A DNA stretch of 64,000 bases from JAIBJN01 sp963825255 (lineage in GTDB: Bacteria > Actinomycetota > Thermoleophilia > Gaiellales > Gaiellaceae): positions 124,001 to 188,000 of the forward strand of contig CAWGSF010000003.1 in NCBI GenBank assembly GCA_963825255.1. The letters are read 5' to 3'. Numbering within the stretch: the first letter of the stretch is position 1; every line of letters starts with the position of its first letter. The translations under genes were made by a program, and so were the position numbers. The notes below the pieces were generated by a model. The model did no database searches. It saw only the letters and a list, made by a program, of their open reading frames with translations, and was not told where the DNA came from. Of this stretch, positions 1 to 9,949 are shown piece after piece.

Positions 1-102
1 CTTCTCGACGGTTCCGATGCGAGCCGACGGGCCGTACACCCCGAAGCCCTCGCAACCGGCGAGCGCCGTCCGGCGCCGCTCGATGTCGTCTCTGCATTCC
101 AT
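1..102 (-). CDS. Partial protein with PRC-barrel-like N-terminus
   Basis: Only the first 34 codons lie in the window; the gene continues past the left edge. The visible start (MECRDDIERR) is followed by a segment reading GFGVYGPSARIGTVEK. This resembles the opening strand pair of PRC-barrel-type domains, which bind RNA or act in photosynthetic and regulatory proteins. The ATG is the first good start and no Shine-Dalgarno stands out. The family assignment rests on this short stretch and is tentative. Confidence 0.4.
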   Translation of the reverse strand, partial: MECRDDIERRRTALAGCEGFGVYGPSARIGTVEK

Positions 103-179
103 GGCTCCATCGTGCCGACGGCCCGCGCGAGCATGGGTGACCAGCCCGTGAAGGAACGGTGAGGAGGACGTGAGCGCGC

Positions 180-1065
180 CTAGGCGGCCGAGGCGGCGAG
201 CTCGTCGAGCCGGGCGAGCGCGGCGCCCTCTCTGAGGCCCGCCCGGGAGATCTCGAGCGGAACGAGCAGCTGCCGCTGGAGCGCCGCGAGGATGACGGCG
301 CCGGCCGGCAGCGTCCGCGCGCGGTGCTCGTGGAGGCCGAAGGTCTTCGCGACCCGAGCCGAGGATCGCTTGCCGAGGATGTCGAGCGCCGCGTCGAGGT
401 CGTCTGCGTCGAGCGTCCGCGCCACGAGCTTCCGGAGCGCCCTGGCGGTGCCGCCGGCCGCGAGCGCGGCCTGCGGGAGCGGCGGCGTGAACCCCTCCAG
501 GTGCCGCTCGACCTCGTCCCGCGCGGCCGCCAGCGCCCCCATCCCCGGCGGGTCGTCGCCGAGGAACCGCCGCGTCAGCCTCACTGCGCCGAGATCGACG
601 GAGTACGTCCACGCCGGCCCGCCTGCGACCGTGCCGACGACGACCTCGGTCGACCCGCCACCGACGTCACAGACGGCGACGCTGCCCGCGAAGCGGCCCG
701 GCCGATGCGACCGCGCCCGCGAACGCGAGCAGGCCCTCCTCGTCGGCGGAGACGATGCGGACGGTTGCGCCGCTCGCCTTGCCCACGGCCTTGACGAGGT
801 CGGCGCTGTTGGCGCTCTGGCGGCCGGGCGCGGTCACGATCACCTCGACGACGGCTCCCAGCCCGCGCCCGATCCGGGCGTAGTCGCCCGCGCAGCGAGC
901 CGCCTCGGCGATCCGCTCGCGCGACAGGCGCCCGTCCCGCTCCACGTCCTCGCCGAGGAAGAGGTGCTCCCGCTCCTCGCGGAGCGCGACGAGCTTGCCG
1001 CCGTCGCGAGCGGAGACCAGCAGGCGGACCGTGTTCGAGCCCACGTCGATGATCGCGGCCTTCAT
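180..1065 (-). CDS. ppx: Ppx/GppA exopolyphosphatase, apparent frameshift
   Basis: Exopolyphosphatase or guanosine pentaphosphate phosphatase that trims polyphosphate or converts pppGpp. The N-terminus has the ASKHA phosphate-1 motif DVGSNTVRLLV. The second motif DVGGGSTE appears only after changing frame at about 696-702, where one extra base interrupts an otherwise continuous protein of about 295 residues. That is close to the short two-domain Ppx length in actinobacteria. It starts 37 bp downstream of ppk1 on the same strand, so polyphosphate synthesis and degradation are probably co-transcribed. Family assignment is firm; the frameshift is probably a sequence error. Confidence 0.88.
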
Positions 1066-1102
1066 GCCAACGCCATTCTCGGAGCGGGATCGGCTGGTGC
1101 GC

Positions 1103-3205
1103 CTAGCGCGGACGCCGGGCGACGCGCCGGCGTGCGCGCGCCTGCGCCTTGCGCATGAGCGCGTCGTGCGTCCCCTGCGCGCCCTCGTCCTTGCCCGGAT
1201 GCTGGCGCTTCCAGCTCCCGCTCGGCCGGAGCGTCCAGGCCGTGTTGTCGGCCAGGAGCACGTCGAAGGCGCGGGCGAGCTGAGCCTGCGCCTTGGGATC
1301 CTCCACGGGCGCTGCGATCTCGATGCGGTGGTCGAGGTTCCGGGTCATGAGGTCGGCGCTCCCCATGAACGTGGTCGTCGTGTCGCCCGCCTCGAAGATG
1401 TAGTAGCGGCTGTGCTCGAGGAAGCGCCCGAGCACGCTCCGCACCTTGATCGTCTCGCTGAGCCCGGGGACGCCCGGCCGCAGCGTGCAGATCGAGCGGG
1501 CGACGATGTCGATCTCGGCTCCCGCCTGCGACGCCGCGTACAGCTCCTCGATGATCGCCTCGTCCGTGAGCGCGTTCGTCTTGAGCCGGATCCGAGCAGG
1601 CCGACCTTCGGTCGCGGCCCGGGCGACGCAGCGAATCTCGTCGACGATGCTGCTGCGCAGGTTGAACGGCGCGACGAGGAGCTTCCGGAAGCGCTGCGGG
1701 CGCCCGAAGCCGGTCACGTAGTTGAAGAGGTCGGCGACGTCGGCGGCGATCTCCTCGTCGGCCGTGAAGAGCCCGAAGTCCTCGTAGATGCGGGCCGTGA
1801 GGGCGTGGTAGTTGCCGGTGCCCACGTGGACGTACCGGCGCAGGACGTTGCCCTCGCGGCGCACGACGAGCGTCGTCTTCGCGTGGATCTTCAGATTCGG
1901 GAAGCCGTAGACGACGTGAACGCCCGCACGCTCCATGGCCCGCGACCACTCGATGTTCCGGTGCTCGTCGAAGCGGGCCTTGAGCTCCACGAGGCAGACG
2001 CTCTGGCGGCCTTCCTCGGCCACCTCGATCAGCGCCGGGACGACCGGCGAGTCGCCGCTCGTCCGGTAGACGGTCGTCTTCAGCGCGACGACGGCCGGAT
2101 CGCGGGCAGCCTCCTGCACGAAGCGCTCGAAGGTCGTCACGAACGAGTCGTACGGGTGATGGACGAGCACGTCTCCGCGCCTGATCTCGGCGAAGAAGTC
2201 GCGCCCGCTCGCGATCGAGGCGAGCCGCGCGGGCGTGCGCGGCACCCAGGGCTCGTCGCGCAGCTGGGGCCGGTCGAGCTCGGCGAGCTGGGAAAGGTCC
2301 GCCAGGTCGAGCGGGCCTCGGATCGGGTAGACCTGTTCTTCCCCCGCACCCAGACCGTGCGTGAGACGCGCGAGCAACCGGTTCGAGACGGAGCTGGACA
2401 CCTCCAGCCGCACCACGTCCCCGAAGCGACGGCGCCGAAGCTCGAGCTCCACTGCCTCGAGAAGGTCGTCCGCCTCGTCGGACACCTCGAAGTCGGCATC
2501 CCGCGTGACACGGAAGACGGCGCGCTCGACGACCTCCATCTGCGGGAAGAGCCACGGGAGGAAGTGGGCGATGACGTTCTCGAGCGCGACAAAGGCGCCG
2601 CGCTTTCCGACCTCGAGGAACCGCGGGAGGCCCTCGGGAATCTTCACGCGCGCGAAGCGCTCCTCGCCATTGTCGGGATCGCGAACCAGAACGGCCAGGC
2701 TGTTCGAGAGGCCCGAGATGTACGGGAAGGGCTGCCCGGGGCCGACGGCGAGGGGAGTCAGGACGGGGTAGATCTCCCGGTTGAAGCGACGCTCCAGCTC
2801 GGCAAGCTCCTTCTGCGTGCAGTCCTCGACCTGAGGAACGGCGATCCCGCTCTCGGCCAGGGCTGGAACGAGGTCGCGGGTCCAGATCCGAGACTGGCGA
2901 GACGTCAGCTCGAGGACGCGCTCGCGGATCTCGGCCAGCGTCTCGGACGGCAGTCGGCCGTCGGCCGAGCGGACCGCGATGCCGGCGGCGTCCTGCCCCA
3001 TGAGACCGGCGACGCGCACCATGAAGAACTCGTCCAGATTCGAGGAGAAGATCGAGCAGAACTTCACGCGCTCGAGCACGGGCACCGAGTCGTCGCCGGC
3101 GAGCTCGAGCACGCGCGCGTTGAAGTCGAGCCACGAGAGCTCGCGGTTCAGAAGCCGCTCGGCTTCTTTCGAGCCGGTGTCGGTCTCGACGGGCACGGTC
3201 ATCAC
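1103..3205 (-). CDS. ppk1: Polyphosphate kinase 1
   Basis: Reversibly polymerises the gamma-phosphate of ATP into polyphosphate. The 700-residue product has the N-terminal domain opening LLNRELSWLDFNARVLE, the head domain and two PLD-like catalytic domains. The first catalytic domain carries the autophosphorylated histidine region LKIHAKTTLVVRREG, followed by YVHVGTGNYH. A second conserved segment with MTRNLDHRIE lies near residue 630. Full length for the family. Two adjacent in-frame ATGs (3205 and 3202) are possible starts. It lies between a PHP-domain gene upstream and ppx downstream. Confidence 0.97.
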   Translation of the reverse strand: MMTVPVETDTGSKEAERLLNRELSWLDFNARVLELAGDDSVPVLERVKFCSIFSSNLDEFFMVRVAGLMGQDAAGIAVRSADGRLPSETLAEIRERVLELTSRQSRIWTRDLVPALAESGIAVPQVEDCTQKELAELERRFNREIYPVLTPLAVGPGQPFPYISGLSNSLAVLVRDPDNGEERFARVKIPEGLPRFLEVGKRGAFVALENVIAHFLPWLFPQMEVVERAVFRVTRDADFEVSDEADDLLEAVELELRRRRFGDVVRLEVSSSVSNRLLARLTHGLGAGEEQVYPIRGPLDLADLSQLAELDRPQLRDEPWVPRTPARLASIASGRDFFAEIRRGDVLVHHPYDSFVTTFERFVQEAARDPAVVALKTTVYRTSGDSPVVPALIEVAEEGRQSVCLVELKARFDEHRNIEWSRAMERAGVHVVYGFPNLKIHAKTTLVVRREGNVLRRYVHVGTGNYHALTARIYEDFGLFTADEEIAADVADLFNYVTGFGRPQRFRKLLVAPFNLRSSIVDEIRCVARAATEGRPARIRLKTNALTDEAIIEELYAASQAGAEIDIVARSICTLRPGVPGLSETIKVRSVLGRFLEHSRYYIFEAGDTTTTFMGSADLMTRNLDHRIEIAAPVEDPKAQAQLARAFDVLLADNTAWTLRPSGSWKRQHPGKDEGAQGTHDALMRKAQARARRRVARRPR

Positions 3206-3236
3206 AGTGGATCATCTCGTACCGCGTTTGTCGAGG

Positions 3237-3980
3237 CTAGGCGGCAGCGACCGACCGCTCGGCGGGCCTGTCCGCCCGGAACGGGAGCAGGTAGGCCGGC
3301 CCGGGCGAGCGCAGGTACGCGACGAGGTCGGCCTCGGCGCCCGCGCTCGGCACGAGCGTCTTCCACGAGTCGAGGTGCTCGGGCCGGTGAAAGTCGCCGC
3401 TCGCGACCACCGGCACGTCCCCCGCGGCAACCCACGCGTAGGCGTCGGTGCCGTTGAAGAGCTCGACCCGGTGGAGGAGACGGGACAGCGTGTCCCACTC
3501 CCGCCAGAAGCGCCGGGTCGTGCGCGACTCGACGGCGTCTGCGTCCCGTCCATGCGGGTGCGCCCCGATGACGGCAGCTCCCGCGTCCCGCGCAGCAAGC
3601 AGCGACCCGACGAGCCCGAGGTCGGGCGAGACGAACTCGCGGAGGCCGATCGCCAGCGCGTGCGCCGAGAGGTCGGCGTCGCGGAAGTTGTGGGTCAGCT
3701 CCAGGCCCGGGACGACGAGCATCCCGTAGAGGGCGCGCGCCCGTTCGGCCTCGCGGTCGATCTCCGAGAGGTAGCCGGCGAACGTGGCCTCGTGGACGCA
3801 CGTCAGAGGTGACCGCCACGGGTCGTCGCTCCGCAGGACGTGGTCGGTGACGCACAGGACGTCGAAGCCGGCCCTGCCGTACTGGTCGACGAGCTCGCAG
3901 AGGCCGAGGTCCCCGTCGCTCCAGGTCGAGTGGGCGTGCAGCTCGCAGAGAAGCGCTCTGGTGCTCGGATGCGTGGCCAT
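3237..3980 (-). CDS. PHP-domain metal-dependent phosphoesterase
   Basis: A 247-residue PHP-family hydrolase. Metal-ligand motifs appear in order: HAHSTWSDG near residue 13, the TDH near 43, a Glu in PGLELT near 97, HPHG near 144 and GDFHRPEH near 202. This is the pattern of small PHP phosphoesterases that act on nucleotides or phosphoesters. I chose the ATG that begins MATHPSTR; the open frame extends 53 codons further up but loses family-like sequence. It ends 31 bp before ppk1 and may form one unit with ppk1-ppx. The substrate cannot be told from sequence. Confidence 0.85.
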   Translation of the reverse strand: MATHPSTRALLCELHAHSTWSDGDLGLCELVDQYGRAGFDVLCVTDHVLRSDDPWRSPLTCVHEATFAGYLSEIDREAERARALYGMLVVPGLELTHNFRDADLSAHALAIGLREFVSPDLGLVGSLLAARDAGAAVIGAHPHGRDADAVESRTTRRFWREWDTLSRLLHRVELFNGTDAYAWVAAGDVPVVASGDFHRPEHLDSWKTLVPSAGAEADLVAYLRSPGPAYLLPFRADRPAERSVAAA

Positions 3981-4661
3981 GGGCGAAGTGTCCGCAGTGG
4001 GAAGCCACGCGTGGGCAACGGAGTGGTAAAGGTCGTGAGAAAGGGCAGCGACGGCCGGACCGCGGCGTCGGGACGAGATTCGGGTCGGGAGCCGCGCGAT
4101 CCGGTCAGTACCCGAGGAACCCCTTTCGAGATGAAACACTGTGCCGCGGGGCTGCCCTGGACGGCGCGAGGCTGCGTCCTCGGTCGCGCCCGTATCTCAT
4201 TGATACGAGCGCTCCCTGCGTCCTTGCCTCGCACTCGCCCAGAACAGCCCCGCGACGAGGCTCCATCCCGAAATGGGTTCCAAGCGGCCGCGGGCCGCCG
4301 GGCACGGAGGGCACCGACCGGATCGCGCCGCGCTCCCGGGAGAGGCCGAGGTCGCAGATCCCACTCCGAGCAGGGCTCGCGCCGGGATTCACGACGTCGC
4401 TCTCCACTCCCCCATGGTGCGCCGGCGGACGACGCTCGTGGGGAGACGTGTGGTGAACATCCGGCGAGAGGCGGGAGAACGTCCCCCGGGCTCACGCAAC
4501 CGGCGGCCCGGCTCGTGCGGGGCCGCCGGCAAGGCGTGAGGAGAGACGGCGCGGGATAACGGTCAGGCCTCGTCGCGCCGCGGTGCGAGTATCGAGGAGC
4601 CCCGCGAGCCCGTGGGGTCACGACCGGTGAACGTCGTGTGAAGGTCTGGTGTCCGCTGGGA
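3981..4661. other. Long intergenic region, no supported gene
   Basis: About 680 bases separate the PHP gene from the CBS-domain gene. Several open frames exist on both strands, but none has a family-like or compositionally convincing product. The only small structure I see is an inverted repeat CGTATC-TCATT-GATACG at 4191-4207, which could be an operator or small hairpin. No tRNA, terminator with a T-tract or riboswitch core was found. It may carry the promoter of the PHP-ppk1-ppx unit. Confidence 0.5.
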
Positions 4662-5051
4662 TCAGACCCCGCGGGGGGCCGAGTCCGCGAGCGCCACCCG
4701 CATGAGGTCGCGGATCGAGATGATCCCTGCGACGACCCCGCCGTCCATGACCGGGAGGTGGCGGAAGCCTCCGTGGATCATGAGCGCGGCCGCGTGGTCG
4801 GTCGTGTCGGAGGCCTCGATCGTCTCGGGGTGCTTCGTCATCCAGTCGCCCACACGGGCATCCTCGCCGAACCCCTCCGCGACGGCGCGGAGGATGTCCC
4901 GCTCGGTGAGGATCCCGGAGAGCCTGTCGCCTTCGACGACGAGGACGGCGCCGACGCCCCTCCCGACCATCTGCCGGGCGGCATCCGAGATCCGCTCGTC
5001 CTTCCCGACGGACAGGAGCCCCCGCGACATGTGCTCCGAAATGACCGACAT
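4662..5051 (-). CDS. Stand-alone CBS-domain pair protein
   Basis: A 129-residue protein made of two CBS motifs, roughly residues 8-58 and 70-121, with no attached enzyme. Such Bateman modules bind adenine nucleotides or SAM and act as energy or redox sensors. Typical elements are visible: GVGAVLVVEGDRLSGILTERD in the first motif and GGFRHLPVMDGGVVAGIIS in the second. It lies 54 bp downstream of the response regulator on the same strand and may be co-transcribed with it. No partner is evident. Confidence 0.85.
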   Translation of the reverse strand: MSVISEHMSRGLLSVGKDERISDAARQMVGRGVGAVLVVEGDRLSGILTERDILRAVAEGFGEDARVGDWMTKHPETIEASDTTDHAAALMIHGGFRHLPVMDGGVVAGIISIRDLMRVALADSAPRGV

Positions 5052-5105
5052 TCGGTGTCCGGCGATCCTAAAGGCACTCGACGGGCGCGTCGACCCGCCC
5101 GCAGG

Positions 5106-5801
5106 TCACTTGGCGACGGCCTCGAGCTTGTAGCCGACCCCGTAGCGCGTCTGGATGAACGTGTGCGCGGGCGCCAGCGACTCGAGCTTGTCGCGGATCT
5201 TGCGGACGAAGACGTCGACGGTCCGGTCGCGGTGCGTGAGGCGCCGGCCCCAGACCTTCTGGAGGAGCTCGTCGCGCGTGACGACCCGCCCCTGCTCGAG
5301 GGCGAGCGCGTAGAGGAGGCGGAACTCGGTCGGCGTCAGCTCGGCGCTGTCGCCGCGGACGTACGCCTGGACGTTGAGCGGGTCGACCTTCAGCTCCTCG
5401 ATCTCGATGGGCTCCCCGCGGCGCTCGTCCTGGACGCGGACGCCGCGGCGAGCGGCCGCGCGCACGCGGGCGACGAGCTCCTTCATCGAGAACGGCTTGA
5501 CGAGGTAGTCGTCCGCTCCGATCTCGAGGGCGTGCACGCGGTCGTGCTCCGTGCCGCGGGCGCTCACGACGACGATCGGCGTCCCGATCCCCTCGGCACG
5601 CGCGACCTCGATCAGCTTCCACCCGTCCACTCCGGGGAGCATGAGATCGAGGACGCAGACGTCCGGGCGCTCGTACCGGAGCCGCGCGAGCCCGGACTCC
5701 CCCTTGTTCACCCACAGCGGGTCGAAGCCCGCCGTCGTCAGGTGCCGCGCCATCCCCTGGGCGATGACGTCGTCGTCCTCGATGATCAGAACCTTCGCCA
5801 C
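5106..5801 (-). CDS. OmpR/PhoB-family response regulator, probable PhoP/RegX3
   Basis: A 231-residue two-domain regulator. The receiver domain has the acidic pair near residues 9-11, the phospho-acceptor Asp52 in CVLDLMLPG and Lys102 in YLVKPF. Residues 130-228 form a winged helix with the usual LTPTEFRLLYALA and GVGYKLE motifs. It is divergent from a uspA-histidine kinase-lipoprotein run and near the pst operon. A two-repeat PHO box lies 55-76 bp upstream of its start, consistent with an autoregulated phosphate regulator. The assignment as the phosphate regulator is inferred from context and these boxes. Confidence 0.85.
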   Translation of the reverse strand: MAKVLIIEDDDVIAQGMARHLTTAGFDPLWVNKGESGLARLRYERPDVCVLDLMLPGVDGWKLIEVARAEGIGTPIVVVSARGTEHDRVHALEIGADDYLVKPFSMKELVARVRAAARRGVRVQDERRGEPIEIEELKVDPLNVQAYVRGDSAELTPTEFRLLYALALEQGRVVTRDELLQKVWGRRLTHRDRTVDVFVRKIRDKLESLAPAHTFIQTRYGVGYKLEAVAK

Positions 5802-5855
5802 CCTGCCTCGATTTTGCCCTTCCGCGCGCTCGCCGGGGGTGCCGCAACGGTAGCA

Positions 5856-5877
5856 AAGTGGTGAAGAAGTGGTGAAC
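5856..5877 (-). promoter_or_regulatory. Putative PHO box in the regulator/uspA divergent promoter
   Basis: On the minus strand two adjacent 11-mers read GTTCACCACTT and CTTCACCACTT, identical at 10 of 11 positions. Direct 11-bp repeats beginning GTTCACC are the known form of the Streptomyces PhoP-binding PHO box. The site lies 55 bp upstream of the response regulator ATG and about 32 bp upstream of the probable uspA start, so it could serve either promoter. Confidence 0.65.
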
Positions 5878-5908
5878 TTGACACAGGGCTACCATGCCTC
5901 GAGGGACC

Positions 5909-6310
5909 ATGGCGACGATCGTCCTGGGCTACGACGGCACGGAGTCCGCGCAGCGGGCCCTCGCCGTCGCCGCGAGCCTCGCCGGCGAGGGGACGATCAC
6001 CATCGTGAGCGTCGTGCATCCGCTCCCCGGAGGCAAGAGCGGGCCCGCCTACGACCCGATCGAGAGAGAGGATCACGAGCGGCATCTGGTCGAGGCACGC
6101 GACCGGCTCGCGGAGCTGGGTGCGAAGTGCAGCCTCGTGGAGGGCTTCGGCGACCCGGCTCGGGTCATCGTCGACGTGGCCGGGAAGGCCGGCGCCCGCT
6201 TCATCGTCGTGGGGCGAGGCGACCGGAGCTTCCTCGAGCGCCTGCTCCATCACTCGGTGAGCGCCGGGGTGGCCCGGCGCGCACGGGCCGCCGTGCTCGT
6301 CGTCCCCTGA
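5909..6310 (+). CDS. Universal stress protein (UspA family)
   Basis: A 133-residue single-domain Usp. It opens with MATIVLGYDGTESAQRAL and carries the nucleotide-binding C-terminal pattern GRGDRSFLERLLHHSVS, a variant of the G-2x-G-9x-G-S/T motif of ATP-binding Usps. I chose the second ATG at 5909. A TACCAT -10-like hexamer at 5891-5896 would place transcription at about the start codon, giving a leaderless message; an ATG five codons upstream is the alternative. It is the first gene of a rightward run with a histidine kinase. Confidence 0.85.
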   Translation: MATIVLGYDGTESAQRALAVAASLAGEGTITIVSVVHPLPGGKSGPAYDPIEREDHERHLVEARDRLAELGAKCSLVEGFGDPARVIVDVAGKAGARFIVVGRGDRSFLERLLHHSVSAGVARRARAAVLVVP

Positions 6311-6343
6311 GCCACACGGGAGCGGGCTACCATCGGGCCGACG

Positions 6344-7357
6344 GTGCGCTTCCTTCGCCGCAGACAGGACGAGAAGCCCAACGGGAACGGGCAGAAGCCG
6401 GACCCCGCGTTGAACGAGCTTCGCCTCGAGGCGAAGCGGGGGCGCGCGCTCGTCGAGGAGAGCCGGGAGATCGTCGTCGTCGTGGACGAGGACGGCCGCG
6501 TGGTCGTCGCGAGCCGGCGCGCGCGCGAGGTCCTCGACGGGCTCGAGGAAGGCGCGTCGGCCCCGGACACCATCGTCCGCCGCACGCCGCTCGTCATCCC
6601 CTACGAGGTGGACGGTCGGAGGGAGACGATCCTCTACGGCCGCGACTCGGGGGACATGGCCGCCTACGAGGAGCTCCGGGCCGGTTTCACGGCGGCCGTC
6701 TCGCACGAGCTGCGCACGCCGCTCGCGCGGCTCCTGGCGCTCCTCGAGAGCGCGCAGCTGCCGGGCGCCGACGTGCGCGAGCTCGTCGAGCAGGCGGAGG
6801 GCGAAGTCGACCAGATCCGCGAGCTGATCGACGACATCCTCTTCCTCTCGGAGCTCGAGTCGGGCCACGAGGTCGTCGGCCTCGGAACGACGAGAGCGTT
6901 TCCGATCATGGTCGAGGTCCTCGCCGGCCTCGAGGACCAGGCCGCCCGCGCCGGCGTCGTCCTCGAGCTGGACGCCGACGAGGAGCTCGAGCTTCCGCTG
7001 CGGCCGCGAATGATCCGGGTCGTCGTCCAGAACCTCGCCCAGAACGCCGTCCGCTACGCGGGGCCGGGCGCCCACTTCCGGCTGACCCTTCGTCACGAGG
7101 ACGGCGAGGCGGAGCTCGCCGCCGCCGACGACGGCGTGGGCGTCGCCGAGGTCGACCTCCCCCGTCTCTTCGAGCGCTTCTACCGCTCCGACCGCGCGCG
7201 GGCCTCCCGCGGGACGGGGCTCGGGCTCGCGATCGTGAAGCACGTCGTAACGTCCGCCGGAGGCACGGTCGAGGCGTCGGGGGCGCGCGGCGAGGGCCTC
7301 ACGATCCGATGTGTCTTTCCTCAGACCGCGCCAGCCGCTAGCGTGCTGGGCCAATGA
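6344..7357 (+). CDS. Cytosolic sensor histidine kinase, probable PhoR/SenX3 partner
   Basis: A 337-residue kinase with no predicted membrane segment. A PAS-like region spans about residues 38-105, and the dimerisation H-box SHELRTPL places His121 as phospho-acceptor. The HATPase domain shows the N-box QNLAQNAVRYAG, G1 DDGVGV, F-box LFERFYRSD and G2 GTGLGLAIVK. The GTG start follows a TACCAT hexamer at 6330-6335, as at uspA, suggesting a leaderless start. It overlaps the next lipoprotein gene by ATGA. The divergent response regulator is its likely partner, and the lipoprotein may supply input. Confidence 0.88.
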   Translation: MRFLRRRQDEKPNGNGQKPDPALNELRLEAKRGRALVEESREIVVVVDEDGRVVVASRRAREVLDGLEEGASAPDTIVRRTPLVIPYEVDGRRETILYGRDSGDMAAYEELRAGFTAAVSHELRTPLARLLALLESAQLPGADVRELVEQAEGEVDQIRELIDDILFLSELESGHEVVGLGTTRAFPIMVEVLAGLEDQAARAGVVLELDADEELELPLRPRMIRVVVQNLAQNAVRYAGPGAHFRLTLRHEDGEAELAAADDGVGVAEVDLPRLFERFYRSDRARASRGTGLGLAIVKHVVTSAGGTVEASGARGEGLTIRCVFPQTAPAASVLGQ

Positions 7358-7905
7358 GAGCCGCACTCGCCCTTCTCGTGCTGGGAGCCGCCCTCGTCGC
7401 GGCGACCGGGTGCGGCGGCGACGACGAGCCGCCCGCCGAGGCGTGGGCCAACGACGTCTGCACGAGCATCTCCGACTGGCGGACGTCGATCGAGGGAATC
7501 GTGAGCGACCTCCAGTCGCAGCTCACGTCCCCGGACGCGGGCGCCGCCGTCAAGGATGCGATCGCGAGTGGCGTCGACGCGACGACCCAGCTCAAGGACG
7601 AGCTCCAGGACATCGGCGCACCGGAGACCGAGGCCGGCGACGAGGCGAAGCAGGCGCTCGACGACTTCGCCGACGAGGCGGCGCAGACGGCGGACGACGT
7701 CCAGGCGCAGGCGGAGGAGCTCCCCGACAGCGGGAGCGTCACCGAGCTGCTCGGTCAGCTCACGCCGATAGCGGCCTCCCTCGAGAGCCTTGCGCAGGAA
7801 GGGCAGTCGAAGCTGCAGGACCTCGAGTCGCTCGACCCGTCCGGCGAGATTCAGGACGGCGTCGAGAACGCCGAGGCCTGCCAGAGCCTCATGGGCAACT
7901 CCTAG
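7354..7905 (+). CDS. Helical lipoprotein coupled to the histidine kinase
   Basis: A 183-residue secreted lipoprotein. Residues 1-19 form a signal peptide that ends in the lipobox AATGC with Cys20 as lipidation site. The mature part is rich in Ala, Asp, Glu and Gln and looks like a helical bundle or coiled coil. It contains only two further cysteines (CTSISDW and ACQSLMG), which could form a disulfide. The start overlaps the kinase stop as ATGA, implying translational coupling. I do not recognise the family; a role as accessory to the kinase is inference from position only. Confidence 0.75.
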   Translation: MRAALALLVLGAALVAATGCGGDDEPPAEAWANDVCTSISDWRTSIEGIVSDLQSQLTSPDAGAAVKDAIASGVDATTQLKDELQDIGAPETEAGDEAKQALDDFADEAAQTADDVQAQAEELPDSGSVTELLGQLTPIAASLESLAQEGQSKLQDLESLDPSGEIQDGVENAEACQSLMGNS

Positions 7906-7917
7906 GTCGCTCGGGCG

Positions 7918-8761
7918 CTAGGCCGAAGCTCCCTCGGACCCGACGGCCGAGGTCGCGAGAACTCCCGCGATCCACGTCTCGATCGCCGCGGCGATCTCCT
8001 CCCAGCCCTCACCGACCATCATCAGGTGCGGCCGGCCCTCGAACTCGACGTAGTCGGTCTTCGCCGACGACTTCGCGTACTTCTCGTACTGCTTCTTCGC
8101 GGTCGAGGCCGGGACGGTGTGGTCCTTCTCCGCGCCCACGATCAGGAGCGGCGCGCGCTCCTCGCTCTTGAAGTGCACCTCGGTCGGCGGATGGAGGTGG
8201 AAGTTGGCGAAGCCCGCCTCGTAGAAGATCTGGCCCGTCTCCGGCACCGGGTAGCGCTCGTAGGCGGCGGCGGCGTCCTCCGGCGAGTACGTGTTCACGA
8301 ACCCGTAGGTGAACTCCTCGAGGGTGAGCGAGACGACGCCGTGCCACTTCGACGGGTGGGCCAGCGCCGGCGAGGCGACCTTCAACGACGAGAACGGCAG
8401 CACGAGGATCCCCTTGGGCGGCGCCGGGCTCATCGCCACGCCGGCCCGGCCGAGGCCGCGGTCGAGCAGGAGCTCGACGATGAGGCCGCCGAACGAGTGG
8501 CCGATCAGGACCGGCGGCGAGGGCAGCGCCCGGATCTGCCGCCTCGTAGTGGTCGACGATCTCGGTCAGCCCGAGGCCCTTGATCTCCTCGGCGTCCTCG
8601 CGGAGCTCCGCGACGTCGTCGCCCTCCTTCCGCGGCCATTCCGGCGCGGAGACGGCGTAGCCGCGGCTCTCGAAGTACTCGGCGAAGGTGTCCCAGCTGT
8701 TCGCTGCCAGCCAGGCCCCGTGGATGAACATCAGCTGCGTGCGATCGGTGGCGGCTTCCAC
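7918..8761 (-). CDS. Alpha/beta hydrolase, apparent frameshift
   Basis: An alpha/beta-hydrolase-fold esterase-like protein of about 280 residues. The N-terminal frame has the oxyanion-hole motif FIHGAWLAANSWD. The nucleophile elbow (GHSFGG) lies in the second frame just beyond a single-base shift near 8540. The acid (VGAEKDHTVP) and the catalytic His (GRPHLMM) follow in that frame. The product resembles the non-haem chloroperoxidase/esterase subgroup. The start is GTG. It is convergent with the lipoprotein gene and divergent from pstS. Substrate unknown. Confidence 0.82.
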
Positions 8762-8837
8762 GACGAACCTCCCGGGTCGGTGACCCCGGTCAGGCTACCT
8801 ATGCGCAGTGGCCGGGCCCGGGGCGGGCTCCCGGGGC

Positions 8838-8881
8838 GTTCACCAGGTCTTCACCACTCGTTCACAGCCTTTCAGCCCACT
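8838..8881 (+). promoter_or_regulatory. PHO box upstream of pstS
   Basis: Successive 11-mers read GTTCACCAGGT, CTTCACCACTC, GTTCACAGCCT and a weaker TTCAGCCCACT. The first three keep the TTCAC core at an 11-bp period, the hallmark of PhoP-binding direct repeats in actinobacteria. The array ends 56 bp before the pstS start, a position suited to activation of the pst operon under phosphate limitation. Confidence 0.8.
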
Positions 8882-8937
8882 ACCCGGACAGGCCAGGGCG
8901 ACACTCGCGGCGAATGTCCCGACGTGAAAGGAGAGCC

Positions 8938-9940
<1,003 letters not shown>

Positions 9941-9949
9941 CAGGGTCGA

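Noticed and set aside
4105..4539. Short open frames in the 4 kb gap
   Set aside because: Both strands are open with similar low-quality products, no ribosome site and no family match.
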